Shown: positions 26,676-35,845, counted from the first letter of the stretch. The stretch is 64,000 nucleotides of DNA from Rahnella bruchi (GCF_003614975.1 NZ_QZWI01000003.1:496001-560000); one strand, 5' to 3'. The notes: a model not told the origin generated them from the letters alone. Numbers and translations: made by a program.

Positions 26676-28262
26676 ATGATTAACAGTAACAGCGCACCGC
26701 TGGGCATGGCGGTCACACCTCATCATCTGGCGAGCCAGAGTGCGCTTGCGGTATTGCGTGAGGGAGGCAATGCCATCGAGGCAATGGTGGCTGCGGCTGC
26801 CACCATTGCCGTGGTGTACCCGCACATGAACGGGCTGGGCGGCGATGGCTTCTGGCTGATTGTGCCACCGCAGGGCAATCCGGTGGCGATAGACGCCAGC
26901 GGTGCGGCAGGCTCCCTCGCCTCTCTCGATTTCTACGCCGGTGAAACACATATTCCACACCGTGGCCCGAAAGCGGCACTGACGGTGGCAGGCACCGTCG
27001 GCGGCTGGCAGGAAGCGCTGAATGTGTCAGCTGAATTTGGCGGCGAGCAAAAACCGCTTTCGCGCCTGCTGCGTGATGCCATCCGTTACGCTGCGGACGG
27101 CATTCCGGTGACCGCCTCTCAGGAAGCCGCAACCCGCGCCAAGCAGCATGAACTGAAAGATTTCCGTACTTTTGCCGACGTTTTTTTGCCGAACGGCGAG
27201 GTGCCGCGAGCCGGTAACCGTTTCACTCAGCCGCAGCTGGCGCAGACGTTATCCATGCTGTGCGAAGACGGGCTGAACAGTTTCTATCGCGGTGAGCTGG
27301 CTGACAATATGGCCGCCGACATGGAAAAACTCGGTATGCCTGTGACCCGCGCCGATCTCGCCGCCTACAAGCCGCAGCGCCGTGTACCCCTGCGTCTCAA
27401 ACACAGCAAAGGCGAAATCTACAATCTGACGCCACCGACGCAGGGGCTGGTTTCACTGGCGATCCTGGGGCTGACGGATCGCCTGCCGCTGGAAACCATG
27501 GACGAAAGCGCCACCATTCACAGTATTGTCGAAGCCACCAAACTGGCATTCGGCCTGCGCGACCGTTTCATCACCGATCCGCGCATGATGACGCAGGACG
27601 CCCAGGGCCTGCTGGATCCGCAGTATCTCGACGCTCTCGCCACCCGCATCAAACCGCACAGCGCCGCCGGCTGGGGCAAAGGCAAAGGACCGGGCGATAC
27701 CGTCTGGATGGGCGTAATGGACAGCAGCGGGCTGGCGGTGTCGTTTATCCAGAGTATTTATCACGAGTTTGGCAGTGGCGTAGTCCTGCCGGGCAGCGGC
27801 GTTTTGTGGCAAAACCGGGGTGCGTCATTCAGCCTCGACGCCAGCCATTTACTGGCTCTGGCACCGGGCAAGCAGCCGTTCCACACGCTGAACCCCGCCG
27901 CCGCACGCTTATACGACGGGCGCACGATGGTTTACGGCTCGATGGGCGGTGACGGTCAGCCGCAAACACAAGCCGCGGTATTTATCCGCCATGTGGTGCA
28001 GGGACAATCTTTGCAGCAGGCAATCAGCGGTCCGCGCTGGCTGCTGGGTCGCACCTGGGGCGAAAGTTCGGATTCACTGAAACTGGAAGGCCGTTTCGCC
28101 TATCCGACGCTGGCCGGACTGAGACAGCGCGGTCACGACGTCGAGCTGTTGCCGGATTTCAGCGAAGCCGTCGGTCACGCCGGCGCGATTGTCCGCCACA
28201 CCAACGGCATGTTTGAAGGTGCCTCCGATCCGCGCAGCAACGGCAGCGCCGCCGGATTTTGA
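26676..28262 (+). CDS. hpxW: Oxamate amidohydrolase (gamma-glutamyltransferase fold)
   Basis: GGT-fold Ntn hydrolase, 528 residues, without a signal peptide, so cytosolic. Self-cleavage should occur before Thr342 in GPGDTVWMGVMD to give alpha and beta chains. The GSMGGDGQPQTQA segment near the C-terminus is the oxyanion region. In Klebsiella this enzyme hydrolyses oxamate to oxalate and ammonia, the last nitrogen-releasing step. AAAGGA lies before the ATG. First gene of hpxW-X-Y-Z. Confidence 0.9.
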   Translation: MINSNSAPLGMAVTPHHLASQSALAVLREGGNAIEAMVAAAATIAVVYPHMNGLGGDGFWLIVPPQGNPVAIDASGAAGSLASLDFYAGETHIPHRGPKAALTVAGTVGGWQEALNVSAEFGGEQKPLSRLLRDAIRYAADGIPVTASQEAATRAKQHELKDFRTFADVFLPNGEVPRAGNRFTQPQLAQTLSMLCEDGLNSFYRGELADNMAADMEKLGMPVTRADLAAYKPQRRVPLRLKHSKGEIYNLTPPTQGLVSLAILGLTDRLPLETMDESATIHSIVEATKLAFGLRDRFITDPRMMTQDAQGLLDPQYLDALATRIKPHSAAGWGKGKGPGDTVWMGVMDSSGLAVSFIQSIYHEFGSGVVLPGSGVLWQNRGASFSLDASHLLALAPGKQPFHTLNPAAARLYDGRTMVYGSMGGDGQPQTQAAVFIRHVVQGQSLQQAISGPRWLLGRTWGESSDSLKLEGRFAYPTLAGLRQRGHDVELLPDFSEAVGHAGAIVRHTNGMFEGASDPRSNGSAAGF

Positions 28263-28298
28263 TAAGACTTCGCTCTTGAGCATTGATAAGGAAGCAGC

Positions 28299-28493
28299 AT
28301 GAAAAATACCCCCGCAGCGACCGACTGGGCCGCGTATATCCGCCAGATGGAATCCGTTCTGGCGCTGGAACTCGACGACGCCCGTCGTCAGGAATTGCTG
28401 GTGCAGTTCAGTCGTATCGCCCAAATGGCACAACCGCTGATGGATTTACCGCTCGACTCGCGTCTGGAAATTGCCGGGGTGTATAGAGCATGA
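28299..28493 (+). CDS. hpxX: DUF4089/AtzG-like small subunit
   Basis: A 64-residue helical protein (YIRQMESVLALELDDARRQ, RLEIAGVYRA) of the AtzG/DUF4089 type that partners AtzE-like amidases. AAGGAAG precedes its ATG and it overlaps hpxY by 4 bp. With HpxY it should form the oxalurate amidohydrolase. Confidence 0.88.
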   Translation: MKNTPAATDWAAYIRQMESVLALELDDARRQELLVQFSRIAQMAQPLMDLPLDSRLEIAGVYRA

Positions 28494-29911
28494 AGAGTGT
28501 ATCGCGCATGAAATCGTTTGATAGCTATACCGTCAGTCAGTTACATCAGGCGATCACGCAGGGTGAAATTTCGGCGACAGAAATTGCCAGCGCCACGCTC
28601 GACGCGGTCGAACAGGCCAATCCGGTCATTAACGCGTATACGCATGTCACCCGCGAGCGCATGCTGAGTGAAGCTGCAAAAGTTGATAAAGCCCGCGTCA
28701 GCGGAGCCACACTTGCGCCGCTGGCAGGCATTCCTTATGCGGTGAAAAATCTGCTGGATGTGGCCGGTGAAGTCACGCTGGCGGGCGCCAGTCTCAACAG
28801 CAGCAACGCCGCTGCCCGTCATGATGCGTGGACGGTTTCCCGTCTCGCCGCACAGGGCGCGATGCTTTCCGGCATGCTGAATATGGACGCTTATGCGTAC
28901 GGTTTCACCACCGAGAACAGCCATTACGGCGCAACCCGTAACCCGCGAGATCTGGCACGCGTCGCCGGAGGATCTTCCGGTGGTTCAGCCGCCGCCGTGG
29001 CTGCCGGTCTGGTGCATTTCACGCTCGGCAGCGACACTAACGGTTCCATTCGAGTGCCTTCTTCGCTGAGTGGCATTCTCGGCCTGAAACCGACCTTTGG
29101 ACGCATTTCACGCCGCGGCAGTCAGCCGTTTGTCGCAAGCCTCGATCATATCGGCCCAATGGCGCGGTGCAGCGAAGATCTTTCGCAGGTGTATGACGCG
29201 ATCCAGGGTACAGATCCGCAGGATCATTTCCAGGCAGATAAACCGGTTACCGCAACCTTTTCTCAGCTCGGACGCGGCCAGCAAGGTTTGCGCACGGCGG
29301 TGCTGGGCGGATATTTTGCTGCCTGGTGCGACGAGCATGCCAAAGCTGCCGTGCACCAGATAGCGCAGGCCCTGGAAGCGCAGGAAGAAGTCGAGATGCC
29401 TCAGGCCGAACTGGCGCGTTCAGCGGCGTTCATCATCAGTGCCTCTGAAGGCGGCAATCAGTATTTGCCAAAATTGCGCTCTATCCCGCAACAGTTCGAG
29501 CCGCTTTCACGCGAGCGTTTACTGGCGGGCGCAATGATCCCTGCGGCGTGGTACGTGCAGGCACAGCGTTTTCGTCAGCAATTTCAGGAACAAATCTTGC
29601 CCTTGTTTGATCACTGGGACATTCTGATTGCGCCAGCCACGCCGTGTCCGGCGACGCTGATTGGCCAGGAGACGATCAGAATTAACGGTCAGGATCTGCC
29701 GACACGTGCCAATATGGGCATGCTGACTCAGCCGATTTCGTTCCTCGGTTTACCGGTGGTGACGGTGCCGGTCACGACATCGGCCGGTCTGCCGATAGGA
29801 TTACAACTGATTGCGCCGCCGTGGCGAGAAGATCTGTGCCTGCGCGCAGCACGGGCGCTCGAACTTCAGGGAATAGTGAAAGTCAGCAGTTCTCCGGGGA
29901 TGCCCGCGTAA
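28490..29911 (+). CDS. hpxY: Oxalurate amidohydrolase, amidase-signature family
   Basis: AtzE-like amidase, 473 residues. The amidase Ser-Ser-Lys triad is visible: Lys86 in YAVKNLLD, the cis-Ser in GGSSGGSAAA (about 162), and the nucleophile in GSDTNGSIRVPSS (about 186). It is expected to convert oxalurate to oxamate. The start that overlaps hpxX is given; an in-frame ATG at 28508 (MKSFDSYT) is also plausible. Confidence 0.9.
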   Translation: MKSVSRMKSFDSYTVSQLHQAITQGEISATEIASATLDAVEQANPVINAYTHVTRERMLSEAAKVDKARVSGATLAPLAGIPYAVKNLLDVAGEVTLAGASLNSSNAAARHDAWTVSRLAAQGAMLSGMLNMDAYAYGFTTENSHYGATRNPRDLARVAGGSSGGSAAAVAAGLVHFTLGSDTNGSIRVPSSLSGILGLKPTFGRISRRGSQPFVASLDHIGPMARCSEDLSQVYDAIQGTDPQDHFQADKPVTATFSQLGRGQQGLRTAVLGGYFAAWCDEHAKAAVHQIAQALEAQEEVEMPQAELARSAAFIISASEGGNQYLPKLRSIPQQFEPLSRERLLAGAMIPAAWYVQAQRFRQQFQEQILPLFDHWDILIAPATPCPATLIGQETIRINGQDLPTRANMGMLTQPISFLGLPVVTVPVTTSAGLPIGLQLIAPPWREDLCLRAARALELQGIVKVSSSPGMPA

Positions 29912-29965
29912 TAACCTGCATCCCCGTTTTTCAGGGTGAAGTAAAAAGAGTAAAGAGACAAAATC

Positions 29966-30349
29966 ATGAAAACTGAACATATCGACCGCCCGGCGATCCT
30001 TGCCGAAATGAATGCGGCGTTTTATCGCTATGAACAGGCGCTGATCAGCAATGATACCGCCGTCCTTGACGAACTGTTCTGGCATGACCCGCGTACCGTG
30101 CGCTACGGTGCGGGAGAAAATCTTTACGGCATTGAAGCCATCCGCGCGTTCCGCACAGCGCGATCGTCCCAGGGATTAAACCGGGATCTGGTCAACACTA
30201 CTATCACAACGTTTGGCGATGACATGGCGGTGGCCAGCACGGAATTTCGCCGCGAAGGGACGGACAAGATTGGGCGTCAGCAGCAAACGTGGGTCAAGAT
30301 GGCGAGCGGATGGAAGATTGTGGCGGCACATGTGAGCCTGATGGTTTGA
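29966..30349 (+). CDS. hpxZ: HpxZ (DUF3225/AtzH-like)
   Basis: A 127-residue SnoaL-like cone-fold protein. Landmarks are FYRYEQALISNDTAVLDELFWHDPRTVRYGAGENL and the C-terminal QTWVKMASGWKIVAAHVSLM. It is always linked to AtzE-type amidases; its exact role is unsettled. It follows hpxY by 54 bp with a likely ribosome site AAGAG. Last gene of the operon; a very stable hairpin follows. Confidence 0.88.
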   Translation: MKTEHIDRPAILAEMNAAFYRYEQALISNDTAVLDELFWHDPRTVRYGAGENLYGIEAIRAFRTARSSQGLNRDLVNTTITTFGDDMAVASTEFRREGTDKIGRQQQTWVKMASGWKIVAAHVSLMV

Positions 30350-30465
30350 CCGAACCAACGGGCGGTTCCGCTTTAGAAAGCTGAGGAAACTGTTCTTTTC
30401 CAGGAATGGACGGTGAAAGTTTCGGTTTCTCAATAACAGCGATCACTTGTCGCGCTGCGCCCAAA

Positions 30466-30525
30466 CCGCCCAAAAGGGGCCCAGAGGGCGCGCGCTTACG
30501 CGTCCTCTGGGCCCCTTTTGGGCGG
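30466..30525. terminator. Long perfect hairpin between hpxZ and hpxB
   Basis: CCGCCCAAAAGGGGCCCAGAGG (as two 22-bp arms, 30466-30487 and 30504-30525) forms a perfect stem around a 16-base loop that itself contains CGCG pairs. It separates convergent genes. There is no T-run after the stem, so it may be a repeat element or mRNA-stabilising structure instead of a classical terminator. Confidence 0.6.
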
Positions 30526-30556
30526 CGAGCCCAAGGTCTTGATCTTGGTTTTGAAC

Positions 30557-31504
30557 TTAAAGCCCCGTTGCAGGATGCTCTTTACCCCAATGATCCGCAA
30601 TTTCCTGCCGCTTACAGACCCATACCCGATCATGCGATTCCACGTAATCCAGAAATCTCTGCAACGCCCTGAACCGCCCTGGGCGGCCTAGGATCCGGCA
30701 ATGCATCCCGATCGACATCATTTTCGGGGAGGTCTCACCTTCTTCATATAACACATCAAACGTGTCTTTCAGATAGGTGTAGAACTGCTCGCCGGTGTTA
30801 AAACCCTGCGGGGAAGCAAACCGCATGTCGTTGGTTTCCAGTGTGTAAGGGATCACCAGATGCTGTTTTGTTTCGCCGTTTTCCAGTTTTACCGGCGTCC
30901 AGAACGGCAGGTCATCGCCGTAATAATCGCTGTCATACTGAAATCCGTCAGACTCAGCCACCAGCTGGCGGGTGTTCGGGCTGTCACGGCCTGTGTACCA
31001 GCCGGTTGGCGCTTTGCCGAACAAATCACGCAGAACCGTGATGGCTTTTTGCATGTGCTGCGCTTCTTCGGCTTTGCTCATATCCTGATAGTGGATCCAG
31101 CGCCAGCCGTGGCTGACCACGTCGTAATCCGCCGCTTTGATCGCGCTGACAATTTCAGGATTGCGCGCCAGTGCCATCGCCACGCCGAAAACGGTCAAGG
31201 GAAGACCACGCTTTTGAAATTCATTATGAATGCGCCAGAAACCGGCGCGAGAACCGTATTCGTAAAGGGAATCCATCGACATGTGACGGTCGGGGAAACT
31301 GGCAGCGCCGATGATGTCAGACAGGAATTGCTCGGAACCGGCGTCACCATGCAAAACGTTATTTTCGGCACCCTCTTCGTAATTGAGGACAAACTGCACC
31401 GCTATGCGGGCATTGCCCGGCCAGTTGGCATGCGGCGGGCGTCCGGCGTAACCGATTAAGTCCCGCGGGTAAGCATCAGTAAAACCGTATTCGAAATCAG
31501 ACAT
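30557..31504 (-). CDS. hpxB: Allantoinase, PuuE/polysaccharide-deacetylase type
   Basis: Metal-independent allantoinase family (315 residues) with NodB-like fold: YPRDLIGYAGRPPHANWPG, then FWRIHNEF and SHGWRWIHYQDMS. It opens allantoin to allantoate. It overlaps hpxA by 8 bp in the operon hpxS-hpxA-hpxB. Confidence 0.94.
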   Translation of the reverse strand: MSDFEYGFTDAYPRDLIGYAGRPPHANWPGNARIAVQFVLNYEEGAENNVLHGDAGSEQFLSDIIGAASFPDRHMSMDSLYEYGSRAGFWRIHNEFQKRGLPLTVFGVAMALARNPEIVSAIKAADYDVVSHGWRWIHYQDMSKAEEAQHMQKAITVLRDLFGKAPTGWYTGRDSPNTRQLVAESDGFQYDSDYYGDDLPFWTPVKLENGETKQHLVIPYTLETNDMRFASPQGFNTGEQFYTYLKDTFDVLYEEGETSPKMMSIGMHCRILGRPGRFRALQRFLDYVESHDRVWVCKRQEIADHWGKEHPATGL

Positions 31505-32255
31505 AGTGTTCTCTCAGATTCAGTCCGGCAAAACGGCCAGACAAAGGTTTTTCAAGCGGATAATCCAAATCGCCGTGTTTACTGGTCGTCAGACGCAACG
31601 CAGCCAGTGACTCAATCATTTTGACCGCCGCACTGACGCCGTCGATCACCGGTATATTCAGCTCGAGCGTCAGTTCCTGCGCCAGATCGGCCATTCCGCC
31701 GCAACCGAGCACAATCGCCCCGCTGCCGTCGGATTTTTTAGCCGCAATACATTGCTCGCGTACTTTCTGCTGCGCCAGTCCGCTGCCATCTTCCAGCGAT
31801 AACACCGGCAAATCGATGGCGTGCAAAGCCGCACAGTGACGCTCAAATCCGTACTGATGCAACAAATGCCGGGCGATTGTCAGCGTGCGTGGCAGCGTCG
31901 TGACGATAGAGAATCGCGTCGCCAGCAAGGTCGCCAGATGCATCGCTGCTTCGGCAATACCCACAACCGGCGCACGTGCCAGCTCTCGGGCAGCCAGCAA
32001 ACCGGGGTCACCGAAACAGGCAATGATGTGCCCGTCGACGCCGGCGTCACGCCCGGCTTTTATCTGCTGCAACACGCCGAGCGTGGCAATCGCCTCGTCG
32101 AAATGACCTTCAATAGACGGTGCGCCTTCTTCAGGGCAAACGGCCAAAATCTGTGTATCCCGCGCGGCCACCGAACGGGCGGTTTGTGCCATCACTTCGG
32201 TCATTGCCAGACTGGTATTGGGATTAATCAGTTGTATACAAAGTGGATTCGCCAT
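31497..32255 (-). CDS. hpxA: Allantoin racemase
   Basis: Asp/Glu/hydantoin-racemase family, 252 residues. The two catalytic Cys are in IIACFGDPG and IVLGCGGMAD. It interconverts (R)- and (S)-allantoin, which lets a stereospecific allantoinase use both. It overlaps hpxS by one base. Confidence 0.93.
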   Translation of the reverse strand: MANPLCIQLINPNTSLAMTEVMAQTARSVAARDTQILAVCPEEGAPSIEGHFDEAIATLGVLQQIKAGRDAGVDGHIIACFGDPGLLAARELARAPVVGIAEAAMHLATLLATRFSIVTTLPRTLTIARHLLHQYGFERHCAALHAIDLPVLSLEDGSGLAQQKVREQCIAAKKSDGSGAIVLGCGGMADLAQELTLELNIPVIDGVSAAVKMIESLAALRLTTSKHGDLDYPLEKPLSGRFAGLNLREHYV

Positions 32256-32989
32256 CAGCCGGAGTCCTTTTCTGTGACCGCTTTCTGCGCGGCAAAAATC
32301 TGCGCGAAATCGGGCATCGGCCCTTTGTTTTGCTCAAAGCGCAGGGTGGCGACGATGCTGTCAAAATGCTGCGCCATGCTGTCGGCCAACGCCGCGGTGT
32401 CGCGTTTTTTCAGCAGTGCCAGCAGATCGTCATGATCATGGCAACGACACCCTTGTTGCCATGGCGCGCCCCAGGCGGCAATCGCCAGTGAAGAACGTAA
32501 TGTGAGTTGAGAAACGGCTTCTGTCAGAACTTTGTTGCCGGAAATGGCCTGAAGCTGCACATGAAAAGCGGCGGAAAGACGGATTGCCGCGGCACCGTCA
32601 CGCTCGTCATGGGCACGTTTCTCTTCCTGCACCAGTTTCTTCAGCGCAACCAGATGTGTGGACTGACAACGCGCAATCACCAGTGGCAGGTTGGCACACT
32701 CAAGAATTTTACGGGTCGCGAAAACGTCACGTGCTTCAGCGGCATCCGGCGCGGTCACATGCGCACCACGCTTGGGCAATATCGTCACAAGTTGCACTGC
32801 AGCAAGGCGCTGTAACACCCGGCGGATGCCCGTGCGACTGACAGAGAACACTTCAGCCAGCGCTTCTTCGGGTAATTTACTGCCGGGTAGAAGCTGGTGC
32901 TCAACAATAGATCGCACCAGCGCGTTATAAATGTGGTCGTCCTTATCCTCGGTAAAATAGGCCGTATTCAGCCCGCTCCAACTGGTCAT
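32255..32989 (-). CDS. hpxS: GntR-family (FCD) regulator HpxS
   Basis: Winged-helix N-terminus (residues 20-90: KLPEEALAEVFSVSRTGIRRVLQRLAA) and a C-terminal FCD effector domain with metal-type His residues (QLQAISGN). First gene of hpxSAB and divergent from hpxC. Three GTATAC-centred operators lie between, so it is expected to autoregulate and to control hpxC, with an allantoin-pathway compound as likely effector. Confidence 0.92.
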   Translation of the reverse strand: MTSWSGLNTAYFTEDKDDHIYNALVRSIVEHQLLPGSKLPEEALAEVFSVSRTGIRRVLQRLAAVQLVTILPKRGAHVTAPDAAEARDVFATRKILECANLPLVIARCQSTHLVALKKLVQEEKRAHDERDGAAAIRLSAAFHVQLQAISGNKVLTEAVSQLTLRSSLAIAAWGAPWQQGCRCHDHDDLLALLKKRDTAALADSMAQHFDSIVATLRFEQNKGPMPDFAQIFAAQKAVTEKDSG

Positions 32990-33001
32990 TGCTGTTACTC
33001 C

Positions 33002-33054
33002 GTATACCGTTTTGTGTATTTATCGTATACCTGAAATAGATTTTTTGTATACAA
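33002..33054. promoter_or_regulatory. Triple GTATAC operator of HpxS
   Basis: GTATAC occurs at 33002, 33025 and 33047, spaced 23 and 22 bp, about two helical turns. The last is a full palindrome TTGTATACAA, a typical binding shape for FCD-type GntR proteins. It lies between divergent hpxS and hpxC. A weak sigma-54-like element (TGGCCTGATTCATGCA, 33066-33081) follows on the hpxC side. Confidence 0.75.
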
Positions 33055-33166
33055 GAAGTGAAGTTTGGCCTGATTCATGCAGTGTTCCCATGACTGCTTT
33101 TTAACTTTGGGCAGCCGGTATCCGGCTTCCGACTTTCACATGTTGTTTATGACAGGAGCACGATTT

Positions 33167-34669
33167 ATGCCAAATCAGGAAATCACCTCCGCCACGGCGT
33201 CTTCCGAACAGGGTGCCGGGATCATCAAACCTTATTACAGCCCGCGGCTGTGTAATGATGACTTAGCGCCTACCCGAGACCAAAACTGGAGTTGGTACAA
33301 CATATTTTCTTTCTGGATGTCAGATGTGCACAGCATGGGCGGTTATGTGGTTGCAGCGAGTTTCTTTACGCTCGGCCTGACCAGCTGGCAGGTGCTGCTG
33401 TGTTTGTTGTGCGGGATTTGTATCGTGCAGATTTGTGCCAATCTGGTGGCGAAACCAAGCCAGCAGGCCGGGGTACCTTACGCGGTGATTTGCCGCCAGG
33501 CATTTGGCGTGTTCGGGGCGAATATTCCGGCGGTGATCCGCGGGCTGATCGCTTTCGCCTGGTACGGCATTCAGACCTATCTGGCTGCCAGCGCATTAAT
33601 GCTGGTGCTGCTTAAATTCTTCCCTTCCCTGACGCCGCTGACCGTGCCGCACTGGCTGGGCCTTTCTGCTCTGGGCTGGATTTGTTTCGGCATTATGTGG
33701 GTACTGCAGGCGATGGTGTTCTGGCACGGTATGAGCGCCATTAAGCGCTTTATCGATGTGGCGGGTCCGGCGGTATATATCGTCATGCTGATGCTGGCGG
33801 GCTGGATTTTATATAAAACCGGGCTGAGCAATATCTCCTTCACTCTGTCAACCAAAACCCTGACCGTCGGCCAGCAAGGCTGGGAAATGCTCACTGCCAC
33901 GGCGCTGGTGGTGTCTTATTTCTCCGGTCCGCTGCTGAACTTTGGTGACTTCTCCCGCTACGGTAAAAGCATGAGTGAAATCCGTCGCGGTAACCGCTGG
34001 GGTCTGCCGTTTAACTTCCTGCTGTTCTCGATTGTGACCGTGGTTATCGTTTCCGGGACACAATCGCTGTTCGGCCAGATGATTACCGACCCTATCGAAA
34101 CCGTCAGCCGCGTGGGCAACAGCGTGGCCGTAGCGCTGGGCTTACTGACCATGATCATCGCGACTATCGGTATCAACATCGTGGCAAACTTCGTGTCACC
34201 GGCCTTCGACTTCTCAAACTGTTCACCGCAAAAAATCAGTTTCCGTACTGGCGGGATGATTGCCGCCGTCGGTTCTGTGCTGCTGACGCCGTGGAACCTG
34301 TTCCAGTCACCGGAAATTATCCACTACACGCTGGACGTGCTGGGGTCATTTATCGGGCCGTTGTTCGGGATTTTGCTGGCGGATTATTATCTGATCAAAC
34401 GCGGTCATATGGATGTGGATGCGCTGTTTAATGCCACGCCTTCCGGTCGTTACTGGTATCGCAACGGGTTTAACCCGAAAGCGATTGCAGCCCTGGTGCC
34501 AGCAGTGGTGATTGGTCTGGTAATCAGCTTTACGCCGAGCCTGCATCAGGTGGCGAACTTCAGCTGGTTTATCGGTGCATTCCTGGCAGGCGGTTTCTAT
34601 CGCTACATCGCCCGTCATGATCGCGCGACCAGCGGCGCAATCGGCTATATGAAAACCGAAGCGGAATAA
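33167..34669 (+). CDS. hpxC: Allantoin permease, NCS1 family
   Basis: A 500-residue NCS1 nucleobase-cation symporter with about 12 transmembrane helices. Landmarks are YYSPRLCNDDLAPTRDQNWSWYNIFSFWMSDVHS, GIQTYL and the C-terminal region with a terminal GAIGYMKTEAE. The ATG at 33167 has AGGAG eight bases upstream; an in-frame ATG at 33077 would add a 30-residue non-family extension. It faces hpxSAB across the HpxS operators. Confidence 0.92.
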   Translation: MPNQEITSATASSEQGAGIIKPYYSPRLCNDDLAPTRDQNWSWYNIFSFWMSDVHSMGGYVVAASFFTLGLTSWQVLLCLLCGICIVQICANLVAKPSQQAGVPYAVICRQAFGVFGANIPAVIRGLIAFAWYGIQTYLAASALMLVLLKFFPSLTPLTVPHWLGLSALGWICFGIMWVLQAMVFWHGMSAIKRFIDVAGPAVYIVMLMLAGWILYKTGLSNISFTLSTKTLTVGQQGWEMLTATALVVSYFSGPLLNFGDFSRYGKSMSEIRRGNRWGLPFNFLLFSIVTVVIVSGTQSLFGQMITDPIETVSRVGNSVAVALGLLTMIIATIGINIVANFVSPAFDFSNCSPQKISFRTGGMIAAVGSVLLTPWNLFQSPEIIHYTLDVLGSFIGPLFGILLADYYLIKRGHMDVDALFNATPSGRYWYRNGFNPKAIAALVPAVVIGLVISFTPSLHQVANFSWFIGAFLAGGFYRYIARHDRATSGAIGYMKTEAE

Positions 34670-34713
34670 CAGGCGGTTAAAAGGAAGAAAATAGTCAGGA
34701 TGGCTGAAACGAC

Positions 34714-34745
34714 GAAGCCCTGAGTGATTTCTCACTCAGGGCTTC
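34714..34745. terminator. Terminator between hpxC and tRNA-Asp
   Basis: GAAGCCCTGAGTGA and TCACTCAGGGCTTC pair around TTTC. It can stop hpxC on the plus strand and the tRNA transcript on the minus strand. The T-run is short. Confidence 0.78.
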
Positions 34746-34752
34746 TGAATAG

Positions 34753-34829
34753 TGGCGGAACGGACGGGGCTCGAACCCGCGACCCCCTGCGTGACAGGCA
34801 GGTATTCTAACCAACTGAACTACCGCTCC
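34753..34829 (-). tRNA. aspV: tRNA-Asp (GUC)
   Basis: 77-nt cloverleaf with the acceptor pair GGAGCGG / CCGTTCC, discriminator G and encoded CCA. The anticodon arm is CCTGCCTGTCACGCAGG, which gives GTC; the T-loop is GGTTCGAGTCC-like. It lies downstream of dnaQ, as aspV does in E. coli. No integrase or duplicated 3' end is nearby, so it is not in use as an attachment site here. Confidence 0.97.
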
Positions 34830-34858
34830 GCGTTTTGTTCTGGTTAAGAACGGAGCGG

Positions 34859-34887
34859 ATATTAAGGAATACCTGCGCTTACGTCAA
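34859..34887 (-). promoter_or_regulatory. Promoter of tRNA-Asp
   Basis: On the minus strand TTGACG, a 17-bp spacer, then TAATAT, followed by a GC-rich discriminator (CCGCTCC) typical of stringently controlled stable RNA genes. The tRNA starts about 30 bp downstream. Confidence 0.7.
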
Positions 34888-34968
34888 TGCTTTTCCTGAT
34901 ATTTTCAATCAACTGCACAGTTTTTCCGCAGAATGGATGCTTTCAAAACAACGGCGAAGAGACAAGCC

Positions 34969-35706
34969 TTACGAACGCCACAGGCAACTGCCGCCCTTTT
35001 TCACCACCAGATCCAACCTTTCTTCATGCCACGCCAGTTCCTGATCATTTGCCGCGATCACTTTTAACCCTGAAGCCGGACGCGCCACGCGCTGGATCCC
35101 TAACCCGTCAGCACCGGTATTTTGCTCGCCCTCATGGGTGAATTTGATGCTGGTCTGCCCGCCGGTCATCATCAGATAAACTTCGGCAAGAATTTCGGAG
35201 TCAAGCAATGCGCCATGCAGCGTTCGTTTGCTGTTGTCGATCAGGTAACGATCGCTCAGGGCATCGAGGTTGTTACGCTTGCCGGGAAACAGCTTACGCG
35301 CCATCGCCAGGCTGTCGGTGATTTTACAGAACGTTTCGGTTTTCGGCAGATTACGGCCAAGCATGTCGAACTCGTAATCCATAAAGCCGATATCGAACGT
35401 CGCGTTATGAATGACTAATTCGCCGCCGCGAATGTATTCGATAAAGTCGTCAGCGACGTCAGCGAAGGTCGGCTTATCGGCAAGGAATTCATCACTGATG
35501 CCATGAACGCCAAAAGCTTCCGGATCCACCAGACGGTCGGGTTTGAGATAAACATGGAAATTGCGCCCCGTCAGGCGACGGTTAACCACTTCAACAGCAC
35601 CGATTTCGATAATACGGTGCCCTTCATAATGGACGCCGAGTTTATTCATACCGGTGGTTTCGGTATCGAGAACGACGATCCTGTTTAATGTGTTTTGTAA
35701 ATCCAT
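34969..35706 (-). CDS. dnaQ: DNA polymerase III epsilon subunit (proofreading exonuclease)
   Basis: 3'-5' exonuclease of the replicative polymerase (245 residues; E. coli 243). Exonuclease motif I is LDTETTG with Asp14 and Glu16; motif II includes IHNATFDIGFMDYEF; the C-terminal His-Asp motif is in RTLHGALLDSEILAEVYL. The tail KKGGSCLWRS is the conserved alpha-binding end. In E. coli it abuts divergent rnhA, but here 4.7 kb separates them. Confidence 0.98.
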   Translation of the reverse strand: MDLQNTLNRIVVLDTETTGMNKLGVHYEGHRIIEIGAVEVVNRRLTGRNFHVYLKPDRLVDPEAFGVHGISDEFLADKPTFADVADDFIEYIRGGELVIHNATFDIGFMDYEFDMLGRNLPKTETFCKITDSLAMARKLFPGKRNNLDALSDRYLIDNSKRTLHGALLDSEILAEVYLMMTGGQTSIKFTHEGEQNTGADGLGIQRVARPASGLKVIAANDQELAWHEERLDLVVKKGGSCLWRS

Positions 35707-35845
35707 AGCTCATTACCCACTGTCACGGATGCGGACGAAATTGCGCACAGAGTACCATCAGGCGGGTATTCAAGTCATTCAATGGCGTGCGGGTTCGGGG
35801 AAGGAAACAGAACAGCGGCACGTAAATGTGCCGCTAAGGATTTCA

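Noticed and set aside
34753-34829. tRNA-Asp as an integration site for a genomic island
   Set aside because: No integrase and no duplicated tRNA 3' end were seen on either side, and dnaQ is in its usual place.
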